Below, in pieces: positions 48,428-61,480 of a stretch of DNA of 64,000 nt (its first letter is position 1; each line of letters opens with the position of its first letter). The DNA comes from Rhodeus uyekii. Lineage: Eukaryota > Chordata > Actinopteri > Cypriniformes > Acheilognathidae. Both the position numbers and the translations under genes were made by a program. Where the stretch lies: positions 620,001-684,000 of the forward strand of contig JAWRVZ010000239.1 of the NCBI GenBank assembly GCA_037043235.1, read 5' to 3'. Under the pieces are notes generated by a model. The model was given only the letters and a program-made list of their open reading frames with translations, was not told the origin of the DNA and did not search any database.

Positions 48428-51400
48428 TTCAAAGGGTCTGTCAAAACCTGGACTATCTTGTTAATATTTATGCATTCTTAGATTTCATTTTGAGCAACCT
48501 TGGACTGATTGGTAAAAAAAAAATTGCAGCAATCGAGCATTTATTTAAGTTAATGTTGTTTATTTAGCTTACTCTGGTTTTGGTTGACATGTTAACCTAT
48601 GACTTGATGTTCTTTGTACCAGCTTCGGAAAGAAGTCTATCAAATTTTCCATCATGATTAAAGAGTCTGTGTCTAATATAACTTATCAGGAGCCACGACT
48701 CCTACTTCTATGTTTGTAAAATATGTTTTTAAGAGTCTTTTATATTCATTTGATGATTTTGGGATCACGTGACACTGAAGCCTGAAGTAATGGCTGCTGA
48801 AAATTAAGCTTTGTCATCAAAGGAATGAGTTACATTTTAAAATATATTAAAATAGAATTGTAAATTGTAATAATTTTTCACATTATTACTGTTTTTACAG
48901 TATTTTGATCAAATAAATGCAATTAAGAGAATTCTTCAAAAACACAACTTCTTCACAGCATATGCATAGTGTGTATGAATGAGCTGTGGGAAATGCTGTT
49001 CACAAATACCCCATTAGATAATGGTCTCCCATGTTCTCCCAATGTTGCTGTGGTTTCCTCCACAATCCAGAAACATGCAGCATGCACATGGGAATCAGAT
49101 AGATGTGCCAGAGACACTGGAACAGACTCCAGATTAGAGAGGACAAGTGCTTTGGAAAAAGAAAAAAGGACAGATACTGGTGTATCCAAAAGGTTTATGA
49201 TGCTTTATTGCTCAAAATAAAGCTATTGCTTTATTGCTCATACTGCTCAAAAAATAATCACAGTATAAAACAAATTTAATTAAACATCATGAATATCAAT
49301 CTGTCTAATTAGGAAGCATAAGTGATTGTGAATCAGTGTCACCTGCTTTGGTGCAAATGAAGGTGACAGCAGGTGCACTGGAGGTGCAAAAGCAAGACAA
49401 CGGTAGTTGTGTTTACGACAAGGTTGTTGATGTATGGTGATCTGAAAGGCGCCTGAAAATAAAATGTATTATTATTATTATTAAGGTATGAGAATAATTG
49501 CCTGCTTTCTTCCAAAGGTGTCAAAACTCAAAACCACACCTGTCATATATCAATTTTCATCTATCTTTATAATGTTGTGAGAATATTATTTAATTAGACA
49601 TACACATTGTTGTAATATTACTATTGTAAGACATTACCATTGCCGAGATATCTGGCGTAGAGAAGGTCTAGCATCCCCATTCAAGATGCACTACACTGAG
49701 TTAAACACCTTAGTTTTGTCCTCAATCTACAGCTTTTTCCTGTCAGGGTTCTGTCACTTCAGTCGTGTTTTCTAGTGTTCACATTAACCGTATGTTCGTG
49801 TCTTGTCATGATCAACCCTTCCTGTTTGTTCCCTTGTTAATGTTTGATTTGCCCCACCTGTTTGTACCACCTTGTGTGTCACTATTTGTTCCCCTTGTGT
49901 TTGCTGTCCTGTGCTGGTTCGTTGTCGTTTATGGCTGTGTTCTGTCAAGTCAAGTCCGGTCATGTCATGTTACCCCGAGACATTAGCCCAGATCAGCTTG
50001 TAATACTGAGCATCTTTCAGACTCTCTGCATTATGAATTTTTCAAAGTTCAGGTAGGCATCTTTTACTCCATTTCTGAGCATTCAGTGTTTTGTATTGAT
50101 TATCTTTTGAATTGATTATGTAATTGGCACGACACATTTATCTGACTAATAATAAATTTTTACATTTGACTTTATTCTGGCTTAATCTGAAATTATTAAC
50201 TCCAGTAGATTACGTTGTATCCAGTGTTAACGCAAAGTTGTTTCAGGTTAGTAACGGACTAAAGTCCAGTTTGAGTGGAGCATAGTGCACACCAACTGAG
50301 ATTTTACAGTTCTGGCTGACACTCGGCACTGGTTCAAGTGTACTTAGACTGTAAAGGCTAATAAAGGGAATTTCCATTTAAGACAACAAAATGTTAATCG
50401 ACCAACTTGGGTAAGCCTAGTTTGTAAGTACATGGGAAACCACGGCATAATTAAACCAAAGCTGCTAGAGAAAATAAAATTGGTTGGCTTATATTCGTAG
50501 TGGTGGTCGTGACCTCGGACTAAAGGTAGTGCTACTTTAATTCAAGTGTTTGCAGATCTATGGATTTAACAAAATACTCTTAGACTGTCCAAGCATGGGA
50601 AGCCCTCTAAGCAGAAAGTCAATTTAAATAAAATAATCAAGTGTCTAGTAGCCAAATTATCATATAGATGACCAATAACCCATTGGCTTTCAAAACTTAA
50701 ATTTGAGGTCATGATAAAATTGGAGTCAGATAGAGAATAAATGGGAATTTGTCAAACTGAAAAGATCGAACACACACTGATCCTTCACCCGTTCTTCAGA
50801 AACTGTTGTTGGATAATGAATTATCTAATTCTGCCATGATCATTAATCAGACTGTTTTTTTTTTACTTGACCCAAGCACCTGCAGATATAACTGCATATC
50901 AATAGACAGCGCCCTATCTATTTGTGCTAATGTTCTATCCTATTATGACAGTTTGACAGAGCACTCTCTCTATTGTTTTTTGTGGAAAGTTGTGAAAAAA
51001 CACTGTTGTGCCATTTTACATTTGCTATTTGAGTAAATGGGAACACAAAAAAATATATTTAATGTATATTTAAAAATAAAAAAATCTCTTTCACTGCTAT
51101 AGAAATAACTTTGATGTCACTTCTGAGAAACCCGGAAATGTGAAAAGGGTTAATAGGATGTCATGCGATTTGCTTACATTTAGCTAAAACCTGTGATAGG
51201 CTATTTGGGAGTCCTATTCATTTTTGATATGTCTATGATTCTATTAAGCCTGGCGGTGGTTATTATGCAGGAACAAAGAGCATGCAAAGTAACATATTTG
51301 AAAAAGTATTTACATTTTTTTTAGGCAAATACAAATGACAAAATACTCAAAAGTAATTAAACAAATATTTTATATACATTTAGTTAAAATATGTCCTCTG

Positions 51401-53056
51401 GTTATGAATTAGGATGCAGTAAATCTCCTGCTGTTTAACAGTAACACCACCATCTGTAAGAAGTGAACATCAAACTTATGCAGGGCAGTTTAATTCTGGC
51501 ATAGTCACTGCTATTCATCTTTATCTGGCATATTTTGCTTTTAATTAAAATTCCTAGTGGGTTGGGGGAGTGGTGTGACTCTCTCTACCACTAGATGTCA
51601 TAATAGTTCTATAAGGTTCACTGAGTGATATAACTGACATCTACAAGACTTAAACTAAACACAAATTAATATAGAAATAAGAGTTTACTAGATTAAGATA
51701 ATGTATTTTTTGGATATGTACACATAATATGTTTAAGGAAGAATAAGGAGTGTTGAACAGCTTTTACATAAATATCTATAAACCTGCTGTGTATCCAATG
51801 TTTATAAAATTTTGCATCTGGATGAAATTGAAGTGAATAACTGATGAAAAGTTCAATGAGTGCTGTTACAACCTACTAAAAATAGATTTTTGACCTGTAA
51901 AAGCTTAATATTTATACAGAATACAATTTTTCCCCCTTTAGAAAACTGCTGATGATCATGCATGATAATGATTTCATCCATTTCAAAACTTAGTTGTACG
52001 GTTGTACAGCAGTGAATAACCAATATGCACCAAAACTGCATTAACGTTATTCCATTCACTGTCAACCAAAATCTTATTGGAAAATAACTGACCCCAACTA
52101 TGATTTCAACATCACAAGAATGATGGTTCTTATACAAAACTACAAAACTTATAAGTTGAAAAGTTGATATGATATACATTTGAATGCAATAAACATATGG
52201 AGCCCTTTTCAAACATTGTAAATGTGTGAGAATACAATGAATGACCTCACTAGAGAGCATAACAGCACTGACAGCTGGAAATATTTACTTGTGAGTTCTT
52301 GTGGAGCGCTGGCGTCAGGCAGGGCACAGTCAGTGCCAGAGGAATGTAATATCAGAGGAACAGCAGGTCGCTGGATGACTGGCACATTGCCCAGGAACAA
52401 ACGGGCGCCCTTATGTTTTTGGGGGGTGTATAAAGTCAAGCAATGTTTAAGCTTGTGTGTGTTCTCTCTGAAGAAAAACACTGGCCTCACTGTCCTTTTA
52501 TTAATGATAATAATAATAATAATAATAAATGTTCATATTTTAATTAACTAGTTTGCTCACATCTACATGCAGTAAACTATTGTTTTGTAATTCACTGTAA
52601 GTGTCTCGGGACTTTTAGAACTCTATTGCAGTAGTTTGTAAGCAGATGTTTATCCAAAAAATGTATATGCAGTTCGTTCTGTGACTTCACTGGAGCAGAC
52701 AAAGAACTGCAGCAAACAGATACATCTCTGCCACAAGTTATCTGTCCCCGCTTTAAACAGAAGAAAAACTTTCTTCTAGTGGTGGGGACAAATACAGCCA
52801 TGACAAAAGGTGGTGGAAGAATCCCCAACATTAATGACCCCTCTGCAGAACTGCGACCTACTAATGAGTCTGAAAGCATGTGGAAAATCTAAGACATCAC
52901 TTCAACTGCCTCTAATTTTGCCATTCAGTCCTAACTCAACCTCAAAGACAGTTACACCATAAAATGTCTACTTATTACTGACACTATATTTTATAGCCGC
53001 TCCATTTTCCAACAACACATGGACATTTGCTCATTTAGGGATTAATATAAATTATA
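48428..53056. other. gene-poor stretch after the Myb-like gene
   Basis: Probable 3' UTR to about 48,930, then AT-rich DNA with no exon-like frame. Part of 49740-50060 (CTGTCAGGGTTCTGTCACTT, CCTTGTGTTTGCTGTCC) reads like a decayed interspersed repeat. Simple repeats at about 49468-49483 (ATT)n and 52505-52528 (AAT)n. Frames at 51853-52260 and 52222-52551 show no known domain. Confidence 0.5.
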
Positions 53057-54625
53057 CAGGGAGTGCAGAATTATTAGGCAAATGAGTATTTTGACCACAT
53101 CATCCTCGTTATGCATGTTGTCTTACTCCAAGCTGTATAGGCTGGAAAGCCTACTACCAATTAAGCATATTAGGTGATGTGCATCTCTGTAATGAGAAGG
53201 GGTGTGGTCTAATGACATCAACACCCTATATCAGGTGTGCATAATTATTAGGCAACTTCCTTTCCTTTGGCAAAATGGGTCAAAAGAAGGACTTGACAGG
53301 CTCAGAAAAGTCAGTGAGATATATTGAGATATATTGCAGAGGGATTCAGCAGTCTTAAAATAGCCAAGCTTCTGAAGCGTGATCATTGAACAATCAAGCG
53401 TTTCATTCAAAATAGTCGCAGGGTCGCAACAAGAAGCGTGCGGAAAAACCAAGGCGCAAAATAACTGCCCGTGAACTGAGAAAAGTCAAGCGTGCAGCTG
53501 CCAAGATGCCACTTGCCACCAGTTTGGCCATATTTCAGAGCTGCAACATCACTGGAGTGCCCAAAAGCACAAGGTGTGTAATACTCAGAGACATGGCCAA
53601 GGTAAGAAAGGCAGAAAGTCGACCACCACTGAACAAGACACACAAGCTGAAACGTCAAGACTGGGCCAAGAAATATCTCAAGACTGATTTTTTTAAGGTT
53701 TTATGGACTGATGAAATGAGAGTGAGTCTTGATGGGCCAGATGGATGGGCCCGTGGCTGGATTGGTAAAGGGCAGAGAGCTCCAGTCCGACTCAGACGCC
53801 AGCAAGGTGGAGGTGGAGTACTGGTTTGGGCTGGTATCATCAAAGATGAGCTTGTGGGGCCTTTTCGGGTTGAGGATGGAGTCAAGCTCAACTCCCAGTC
53901 CTACTGCCAGTTTCTGGAAGACACCTTCTTCAAGCAGTGGTACAGGAAGAAGTCTGCATCCTTCAAGAAAAACATGATTTTCATGCAGGACAATGCTCCA
54001 TCACACGCGTCCAAGTACTCCACAGCGTGGTTGGCAAGAAAGGGTATAAAACAAGAAAATCTAATGATATGGCCTCCTTGTTCACCTGATCTGAACCCCA
54101 TTGAGAACCTGTGGTCCATCATCAAATGTGCGATTTACAAGGAGGGAAAACAGTACACCTCTCTGAACAGTGTCTGGGAGGCTGTGGTTGCTGCTGCACG
54201 CAATGTTGATGGTGAACAGATCAAAACACTGACAGAATCCATGGATGGCAGGCTTTTGAGTGTCCTTGCAAAGAAAGGTGGCTATATTGGTCACTTATTT
54301 GTTTTTGTTTGGTTTTTGAATGTCAGAAATGTATATTTGTGAATGTTGAGATGTTATATTGGTTTCACTGGTAAAAATAAATAATTGAAATGGGTATAAA
54401 TTTGTTTTTTGTTAAGTTGCCTAATAATTATGCACAGTAATAGTCACCTGCACACACAGATATCCCCCTAAAATAGCTCAAACTAAAAACTACTTAAAAT
54501 ATTGATACAAAAATATTCAGCTTTGATATTAATGAGTTTTTTGTGTTCAGTGAGAACATGGTTGTTGTTCAATAATAAAATTAATCCTCAAAAATACAAC
54601 TTGCCTAATAATTCTGCACTCCCTG
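53057..54625 (+). mobile_element. Tc1/mariner-superfamily element of DD37E type with double inverted repeats
   Basis: Outer ends CAGGGAGTGCAGAATTATTA/GGCAA and TTGCCTAATAATTCTGCACT/CCCTG are near-perfect inverted repeats. Inner copies TGCATAATTATTAGGCAAC (about 53237-53256) and GTTGCCTAATAATTATGCAC (about 54417-54436) lie 180-190 bp inside, an IR/DR layout as in Sleeping Beauty. TA flanks the left end (53055-53056); the right flank reads CA, so that duplication is mutated. Contains one broken transposase gene. Confidence 0.9.
53274..54342 (+). pseudogene. Tc1/mariner-type transposase (DD37E), N-terminus broken
   Basis: ATG at 53274 opens MGQKKDLTGSEKS but a stop follows at the LKIAK-like position near 53358. 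The frame then runs open from 53506 to 54342 (278 codons). It keeps the catalytic blocks VLWTDEMRV, IFMQDNAPSHAS and SPDLNPIENLW. I count 37 residues between the second Asp and the Glu, unlike the 34 of classical Tc1. Without the complete N-terminal DNA-binding half it should be inactive. Confidence 0.85.
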
Positions 54626-54712
54626 CACATCTTAATTAAATATGTATATATGCACTATGTCAGGATATGCATATAGAACCCCAGCCCAGAGAGATCTTTA
54701 TTAACTCTTTCC

Positions 54713-55440
54713 CAGTCAAGTCAAGTCACCTTTAATTATATAGCGCTAGAGACATTAGAGATTTACATTTACATTTACAATACAGATTGTTTCAAAGCAG
54801 CTTTACAGTGGTCACAGGTAAACTATAAAAACAAAGTTTGTTTTGGCTGAACAGCAGCTCTAAAAGAGCAAGCAAATCAATAATATTGAAGAATGTTAAG
54901 TGATATGTGTCCCCAACTAAGCAAACCAGAGGCGACAATGGCAAGGAACCAAAACTCCAGCAGGTGACGTGATAAATGAAGAACAGAATGAAAAAAACCT
55001 TGTGGGAAACCAGGCTCAGTCGGGGAACCAGTTCTCCTCTGGTCAACAGCCAAACAGTGCATGATTATTATATTGACAACAATTCAGGTCAAAATTTTAA
55101 ATCCAGTTCGGTCCGGTTAGAGATATGTTCATGGTCGTCACAGGTGAGGGTTTCGTAGAGTCACGGTCTCCGCAGACACTTCAGGGCAGTGCTGTGCTCG
55201 TGTCCAGGTGCAGCTCCTTCATCTGATCTGGATATGGCCTGGAACCGGCTGACCATGGTGACCTCGGGATAAACAGAGACATTCTTCTTATGATGTAACA
55301 AGTACATCAGATGTTATGGGAATGCTCCCGGTTCTGGCTGAACTAAATTATGCAGCCTAACAATAATTTTTTCATGATTTGAATTTTTAAAAAAGGTATA
55401 ATGCGTTGTGTATGCCAATTCACGTATGCTAGTCAATGTT
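54713..55440 (-). mobile_element. L2-type LINE 3' end, minus orientation
   Basis: Plus strand opens CAGTCAAGTCAAGTCACCTT, then TATAGCGCTA, and continues through the same 3' UTR as 19467-20180. A short TTTACATTTACATTTACA insert sits at 54760-54780. Confidence 0.8.
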
Positions 55441-55594
55441 TAACAAATAAATAAAACAATTTTTGATCATGGCCCCCAGAATATTTTATTGTATGAATAT
55501 CTGAACATGCAATATATCAAAAGGAAGAACGGACTCTCTGCTTTTAAAGAAAAAAATTAAAAACACAAACTTTTTATATTTCTTCTTATCCTGA

Positions 55595-56341
55595 CGAAAC
55601 GTATCAATTCACTAAATTAATGGAATGCATAACTGATATAAAAAAAATGGATGACAAGTAATTTCCTACACACAACAGATTATAAATTTTTTATAATTCA
55701 AATCATGTAAAATTATTGCTAGGCTGCATAATTTAGGTCAGCCGGAACTGGGAACATTCCCATAACACACGATACACCAGAAGAAGAATGGAATCTACTG
55801 CACACTGTTATTAGTCTCTGTTTATCCAAGGTTACCGTGGTCAGCCAGATCCGGGCCTTATCCAGATCAGATGAAAGACCTGCACCTGGACACGAGCACA
55901 ACACAACCCTGAAGTGTCTGCAGAGACCGTGACTCTACTAAACCCTCCCCTGTGAAGATCAACCAGACCGAACTGGATTTAATATTTTGAGTGTCCCGAT
56001 CTCAATCTGACTTCTGACCTGAAATGCTGTCTGTATCATAATCATGTTTGTTTGTTGGTCAGAGGAGACCTGGTCCCCCGACTGAGCCTGGAACCCAAGT
56101 TTTTTTTTCCTTCATTCTGTCACCTACCAAAGTTTTGGGTTCCTTGCAACTGTCGCCTCTGGCTTGCTTAGCTTGCTTTAATATTCATCAATATTATTGA
56201 TTGACCTGCCCATCTCAAGCTGCTGTACAGACAAACCAACTTTGTTGCATTCTTTTCCTGTTATCTCTGTAAAGCTGATTTAAAACAATCTCTATTGTAA
56301 AAAGCATTATATAAATAAAGGTGACTTGACTTGACTTGACT
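55595..56341 (+). mobile_element. L2-type LINE, internally deleted, plus orientation
   Basis: Begins with the 5' segment ATTCACTAAATTAATGGAAT seen at 59850, skips the coding part, resumes at GCTGCATAATTTAGGTCAGC (55725) and ends AAATAAAGGTGACTTGACTT with TTGAC tail repeats. It lies in inverted orientation to 54713-55440. Confidence 0.8.
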
Positions 56342-58429
56342 AGATTGTTTTACAATAACAAGCCAGGAATGTGGCTGATACTCAAAATAATTCTTTACTC
56401 AGGAACTTACATCATAACCCATGTTACAGTTATGAACTCTGTTACTCCCCCGTCTGGCTCCAGAGGGAGCTCTCACACGTATACTGACACACACACATTA
56501 CATTTCCTATGATGCCGTTCAGCGAACTGATTATTGCACCAGCTGAACTCCATATCACAGACTATAAAAGACTCACACACACGCACTGTCTTGGTGAAGT
56601 CTTGTTTGTGCACAATTCTGAGCGTTATTATTTCTGCCGTGTCTCTGATACCGATTCTGCTGCCTATCTGTCATTGATCCTGTCTGCCTGCCCTTTGACC
56701 CCTTGCCTGGAATATCGAATATGATTGCTCTCTGCCTGTCCTGATGCAATTGGATCCCTGCCTGAGTGTCCTTCCGTTACACCATGTTACCACTTCCATG
56801 TCCTGTAACAGTCCCATGAAACTGAAGGTTCCCATTACAGAAAACTGTCAACACTCCCAAAGGTCCTGTGTCAACATTTAATTCTATAAGATTAGTTTTT
56901 ATAATCTCTTTAATGTTGATGATTTTTACATATGCATCTGCTTAAATTTGATATCACATATTTTTGCTTCTTCTTCACCTGTGTTTTGATGAGGAGATTC
57001 TGTACCCCCTACTGTGCTCCCTACTGTATGGCAGGAAGCATGGATAAATCTGAAATTGGTCCCTAAACCCTAAATCAATGTTCCCTACATTGGTCCACTA
57101 ATACAGTTAAATTGAAGGTGTGAATGAAAATGAGTGAGGGAATTTGGGCAGCCATTGAGCAATGTCGGACTGAATGAATACATTTTAATAACAAAACATG
57201 GAACATGAATGTTGGAACGCCAACAATTGGTACACCAAAAGCGAAGTAGATAGGAGTGCCCGGATCTGAACACCACACTGACATAAAACAAAGCATACAG
57301 ACGAGAATAGTGCATGGCTTGAGCACACTCAAAGCTGCACTTTCATGAAAAGACAAGACAATACCTGAGTTTTCACAAAACCAATAATAAACCCAGAGCC
57401 CTGACACCATCTCCCCTCAAAAGAGAAACACCAAACACAAGACAACAGAAGACAGACTGGGGTCAGACTGAGACAGGGAGAGGAGGGTCTGGAGGTTCCA
57501 GGGCACAAGCGGATGGAAAGGGGGAAAGGGAGCAAAGAGGATGATCCGGAGGCTCGGGAACCCCAGTGGATCGCCAGGGATTAACCAAATTGGCTCAGGC
57601 ATCTCTAAAATCCTGGTGGATTGCCAGGGCAGAGCTGGTGGGATGAAACAGGGAGGCTCTGGCTGAACAGGAACCCGGCAATCGGCCAAGGCAGAGTCCC
57701 GGATAAAGGACTGGAGCAGACTCTGGAGGATCACAGTTACACTGCCATTCACAACTCCTCTCCCATGGGGGACAGTAAAGTGTCCAGTAGAGGCACAGTT
57801 CAGAATTTCGCTGGAAATAGTTGTTCATCCATACTTTTTTTCTACTGTTTTATGAAAAAGGTGAATTAGTCTGAACATGTTTTTAATTTCACAACATAAT
57901 AAGGAAGTATGTATATTTAAATGAGGGGATATCTTCTGTTAGACAATATCAGACTCATGAATGGATGTGTTCTGGAAACAAAACAAACTGAACACTACAA
58001 AACAGAAACTTATGAATAAAAGTCCTGGGGGTATTCCTGTGATATGAAACCTGAATTAACTGAACCAACTGGAACCAATATTTACAAGTAAGCAATGTTT
58101 GTTGTTGTTTGATCTTGAGGCTGATCTCAAGTGCTTCATTTAAACTGGCCTGGTTAATGTAGAGTTGGTTTGATTACTTCAAATTTGAAGTAAATTTTAA
58201 ATGATACTCAGCGCAGGCTGGGCAATATATGTCTAATCTGAAAGCTAAATCTAAGATACATTTTCTGGGTCACATACTAGAGAGACATTATTTTATTTGG
58301 AAGGAGAACATAGGTTCACTAGTCAAGCTCTCCCAGTCTAGTAATACTTGCACTGCAAGTAATATTTTTAGCTAACTTAATGTCCAACTGTTTACTGGAT
58401 TTAATTAAAAATCGAATCAAGTAAAGTCA
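56342..58429. other. repeat-derived, non-genic stretch
   Basis: Includes 56400-56800 (CTCCAGAGGGAGCTCTCACA), a decayed repeat, and a purine-rich GC-richer block at 57420-57790 whose minus strand reads Pro/Ser-rich in several frames (57417-57752, 57329-57535). No recognisable domain and no splice structure. I see no gene. Confidence 0.45.
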
Positions 58430-58800
58430 TATCTATTTGTATTATGCTTTTTACATTACAGATTCAAAGCAGCTTTACAGAGATAACAGGAAAAAAATGC
58501 CACAAAGTTTGTTTTGGCTGTACAGCAGCTCTAGAAGAGTAGGCCAATCAATAATATTGATGAAGATTAAGTGTTAAGTGTTCTCAACTAAGTAAGCCAG
58601 AGGCGACAGTGGAAAGGAACCCAAACTCCATCAGGTAACAGAATGGAGAATAATTTTTTTTTTTTTTAAAGTTCTCCTATAGCCAACAAACAAACAAACA
58701 GTGCATCATTATGATATGGACAACATTTTAGGGCAGAAGTAAGATTGAGATTCAGACACTCAAAATATTTAACAAGCGAGGGTTTAGTAGAGTCACAGTG
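58430..58800 (-). mobile_element. L2-type LINE 3' end fragment, minus orientation
   Basis: CAAAGCAGCTTTACAGAGAT, then TTTGGCTGTACAGCAGCTCT and AAGCCAGAGGCGACAG, are the reverse complement of the LINE 3' UTR. Diverged. Confidence 0.7.
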
Positions 58801-58894
58801 TTACGGTGATGGTGTGTTGCGTGGTGCGGAGATGAGGAGATACAAACCAAAACGGCACTCAACAGTGCAAACACGGAGAGGGCATCCACACGAC

Positions 58895-59815
58895 AGCAAC
58901 GTTTACGATAGACAAAAACAATGGAGAACATGACGGAATAAATAGGCAGGAATAGGAGTAGTCCAGAGAGGTACAGGCGGGATCAGGGGCTAGGCAACCG
59001 AGTCAGTCCATGGTGGAGCCGACGGGCCGAGGAACCTGAATGATGCTGCTGGTCTCCGGAGGCCGAGAAAGAGCTGGAGCGAAGGACCAGTGGCAGGTCC
59101 GAGGACTGACTCGGAGGCGGAGGGACGGAGGACGAAGAAGGAACCGGGGGGAAGGAGGAGCCAGCCAGAGCCGCAGGTGGAGGCCAGGTGACAACCAACC
59201 AAGGTGATGCCGGAGGGATGAGGGTGCCCGCAGGAGAGGCAAGTCAGAGGGACGTCGGTGGGAGTGAGGGAGTGAGGAGTGGAGGTGACGCCGATGCGTC
59301 GACGGGCTGAGGTGGAATGAGGGGCACCGAGGTCGGAGTGCCACCGACGCATGGCGCCTCCCAGGTGTTAAGGGGAGCCAGAGTAGGGGCGCGGGACACA
59401 GGTGGAGACGGGGCATGGTACAAGCTGGGTGGAGGGAGGCTGGGTGGGAAATCTGGCGGCTCTGGCCAGGGGGGACACAGTTCAACGGAGGCCTGGGGAC
59501 ACAGTTCAACGGGCACGGGAGGAGGGGCCCACGGGTCTTTTAGGGCCGGCAGGTCCGAAAGGTCCCATGAGTCCAGGATGAATAAATCAAGTAAAAAATA
59601 AGTAAAAAATAAGAGATGTGGAATAAAATAAGTGAGATCAACTGTGAAGTAAACTGTAGACTATAAAAATAAATAAGTGGTTAAAATGTTTACAATAGAC
59701 AAAGACAATGGAGAACATGACGGAATAAATAGGCAGTAATAACAAGTAACAGCTGGCAACAAACAGGTTACATGACACAGCGGGGCACACAGGAGGAGCG
59801 TGACATGACATTTAA
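58895..59815. repeat. GC-rich, purine-rich repeat block bracketed by short direct repeats
   Basis: The phrase GACGGAATAAATAGGCAG preceded by ACAATGGAGAACAT occurs at about 58917-58950 and again at 59705-59740. Between them 58980-59570 is strongly G+A-rich and GC-rich against AT-rich surroundings. Long frames over it (59003-59509 minus, 58990-59352 minus, 59317-59601 plus) are Pro/Ser/His- or Gly-rich and resemble no family. Probably a non-autonomous retroelement piece. Confidence 0.5.
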
Positions 59816-59849
59816 AAAATTGTAATGTGATATGTAAACATGTGTATGA

Positions 59850-61313
59850 TACAAATTCACTAAATTAACAGAATGCATAACTGATATAAAAAATTGGATG
59901 ACTAATAACTTTCTACTTCTTAATTCTGAAAAAACAGAGATTCTAATTATTAGACCAAAAAGTTCAGCATGTAATAATCTAGACTACTGCCTACTGCCAT
60001 TCATCCTGGACTTCGATGGCTGTTCTGTCAAGTCTTCGTCGTCAGTTAGAAACCTGGGTGTGCTCTTTGATACCAATCTTTCATTTGAAAGACATGTTTC
60101 TAGCATCTGTAAAAGGGCCTTCTTCCATCTTAAAAACATATCTAAATTACGACATATGCTCTCTAAGACAAATGCGGAAAAGTTAGTTCATGCGTTCATG
60201 AGTTCAAGGCTAGATTATTGTAATGCTTTACTAGGTGGTTGTCCTGCATGCTTAATAAACAAATTCCAGCTGGTCCAAAATGCAGCAGCTCGAGTTCTTA
60301 CTAGAATCAGGAAGTATGAGCATATTAGCCCAGTTCTGTCAAACCTGCACTGGCTTCCTATTAAACACTGAATACATTTTAAAATCTTGCTAATTACTTA
60401 CAAAGCATTAAATGGTTTAGCTCCCCAGTACTTGAGCGATCTCTTAACACATTACAGTCCTTCACGTCTATTGCGATCCCAAAATACTGACCAGCTTAAA
60501 ATACCTAAAATATCAAAGTCAACTGCTGGCGGTCGATCCTTTTCCTATTTAGCTCCTAAACTCTGGAACAGTCTTCCTAATACAATTCGGGAAGCAGACA
60601 CACTCTGTCAGTTTAAATGTAGACTAAAACACATCTCTTCAATCTGGCATACACATAACACATTATACATAAATGTAAAATGATTGTTAGGCTGCATAAT
60701 TTAGGTCAGTCAGAACCGGGAATATTCCCATAACATTTGATGTACTCGATACATCAGAAGAAGAATGGCATCTACGCTGATATTAGTCTCTGTTTATTCC
60801 GAGGTTACCGTGGTCAGCCGGATCTAGGCCGTATCCAGATCAGATGAAGAACCTGCACCTGGACACGAGCACAGCACTGCCCTGAAGTGTTTGCGGAGAC
60901 CGTGATTCTACTAGACCCTCCCCTGTGACGATCATGAACCCATCTCTAACGGGACCAAATTGGACTTCATATTGGACTTAAATTGTCAATATAATAATCA
61001 TGCACTGTTTGGCTGTTGGCCAGAGGAGAACTGGTCCCCCGACTGAGCCTGGTTTCTTCCAAGGTTTTTTCTCCATTCTATTCTTCATTCGTTACGTCAC
61101 CTGCCGGAGTTTTGGTTCCTTGACGCGGTCGCCATGGCTTGCTCAGTTGGGGAAACTTAACACTTAAAATTCATCAATTGTATTGATTCGCCTGCTCTTT
61201 TGGGGCTGCTGTTCAGCCAAACAAACTTTGTTTATATAGTTTTTTCTGTGACCACTGTAAAGCTGCTTTGAAACAATCTACATTGTAAAAAGCGCTATAT
61301 AAATAAAGGTGAC
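59850..61313 (+). mobile_element. L2-type LINE, 5'-truncated, with C-terminal coding part and 3' tail
   Basis: Coding part 59898-60683, then a 3' UTR (GCTGCATAATTTAGGTCAGT ... CTGCTTTGAAACAATCTACA) ending AAAAAGCGCTATATAAATAA/AGGTGAC. It is the best-ordered LINE copy in the window and served as reference for the others. Confidence 0.85.
59898..60683 (+). pseudogene. LINE (L2/CR1-group) ORF2 C-terminal fragment
   Basis: Reads LLLNSEKTEILIIRPKSSA, SSSVRNLGVLFDTNLSFERH, AFMSSRLDYCNALLGG, LVQNAAARVLTRIRKYEHIS and LHWLPIKH. One stop at 60369-60371 interrupts it before IHFKILLITYKALNGLAPQY and APKLWNSLPNTIREADTL. This is the region after the YADD palm of LINE reverse transcriptases. The catalytic core and endonuclease are missing, so it is inactive. 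Confidence 0.85.
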
Positions 61314-61480
61314 ATATGTATGCCAGTTTGAAGAGATGTGATTTTAGTCAAGATTTGAACTGACTCTGTTCCAAAGTTCAGGTGCTAAATAGGAAACAGA
61401 TCAAACACCTGCAGTTGACTTTGATATTCTAGGTATTATCAATTGGCCAGAATTTTGAGATCAAAAATATAGTCCCCCTA
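61314..61480 (-). mobile_element. L2-type LINE fragment, minus orientation, adjoining the plus copy
   Basis: GTATGCCAGTTTGAAGAGAT, then CTGTTCCAAAGTTCAGGTGC and TATCAATTGGCCAGAATTTT, are the reverse complement of the LINE C-terminal coding end. It begins exactly where the preceding plus-strand copy ends. Confidence 0.7.

Noticed and set aside
51853..52551. Frames of 93-135 codons on both strands
   Set aside because: No domain, AT-driven composition, no splice support.
59003..59509. 168-codon Pro/Ser/His-rich frame
   Set aside because: Shadow of the G+A-rich block; other frames on both strands are equally open and none matches a family.
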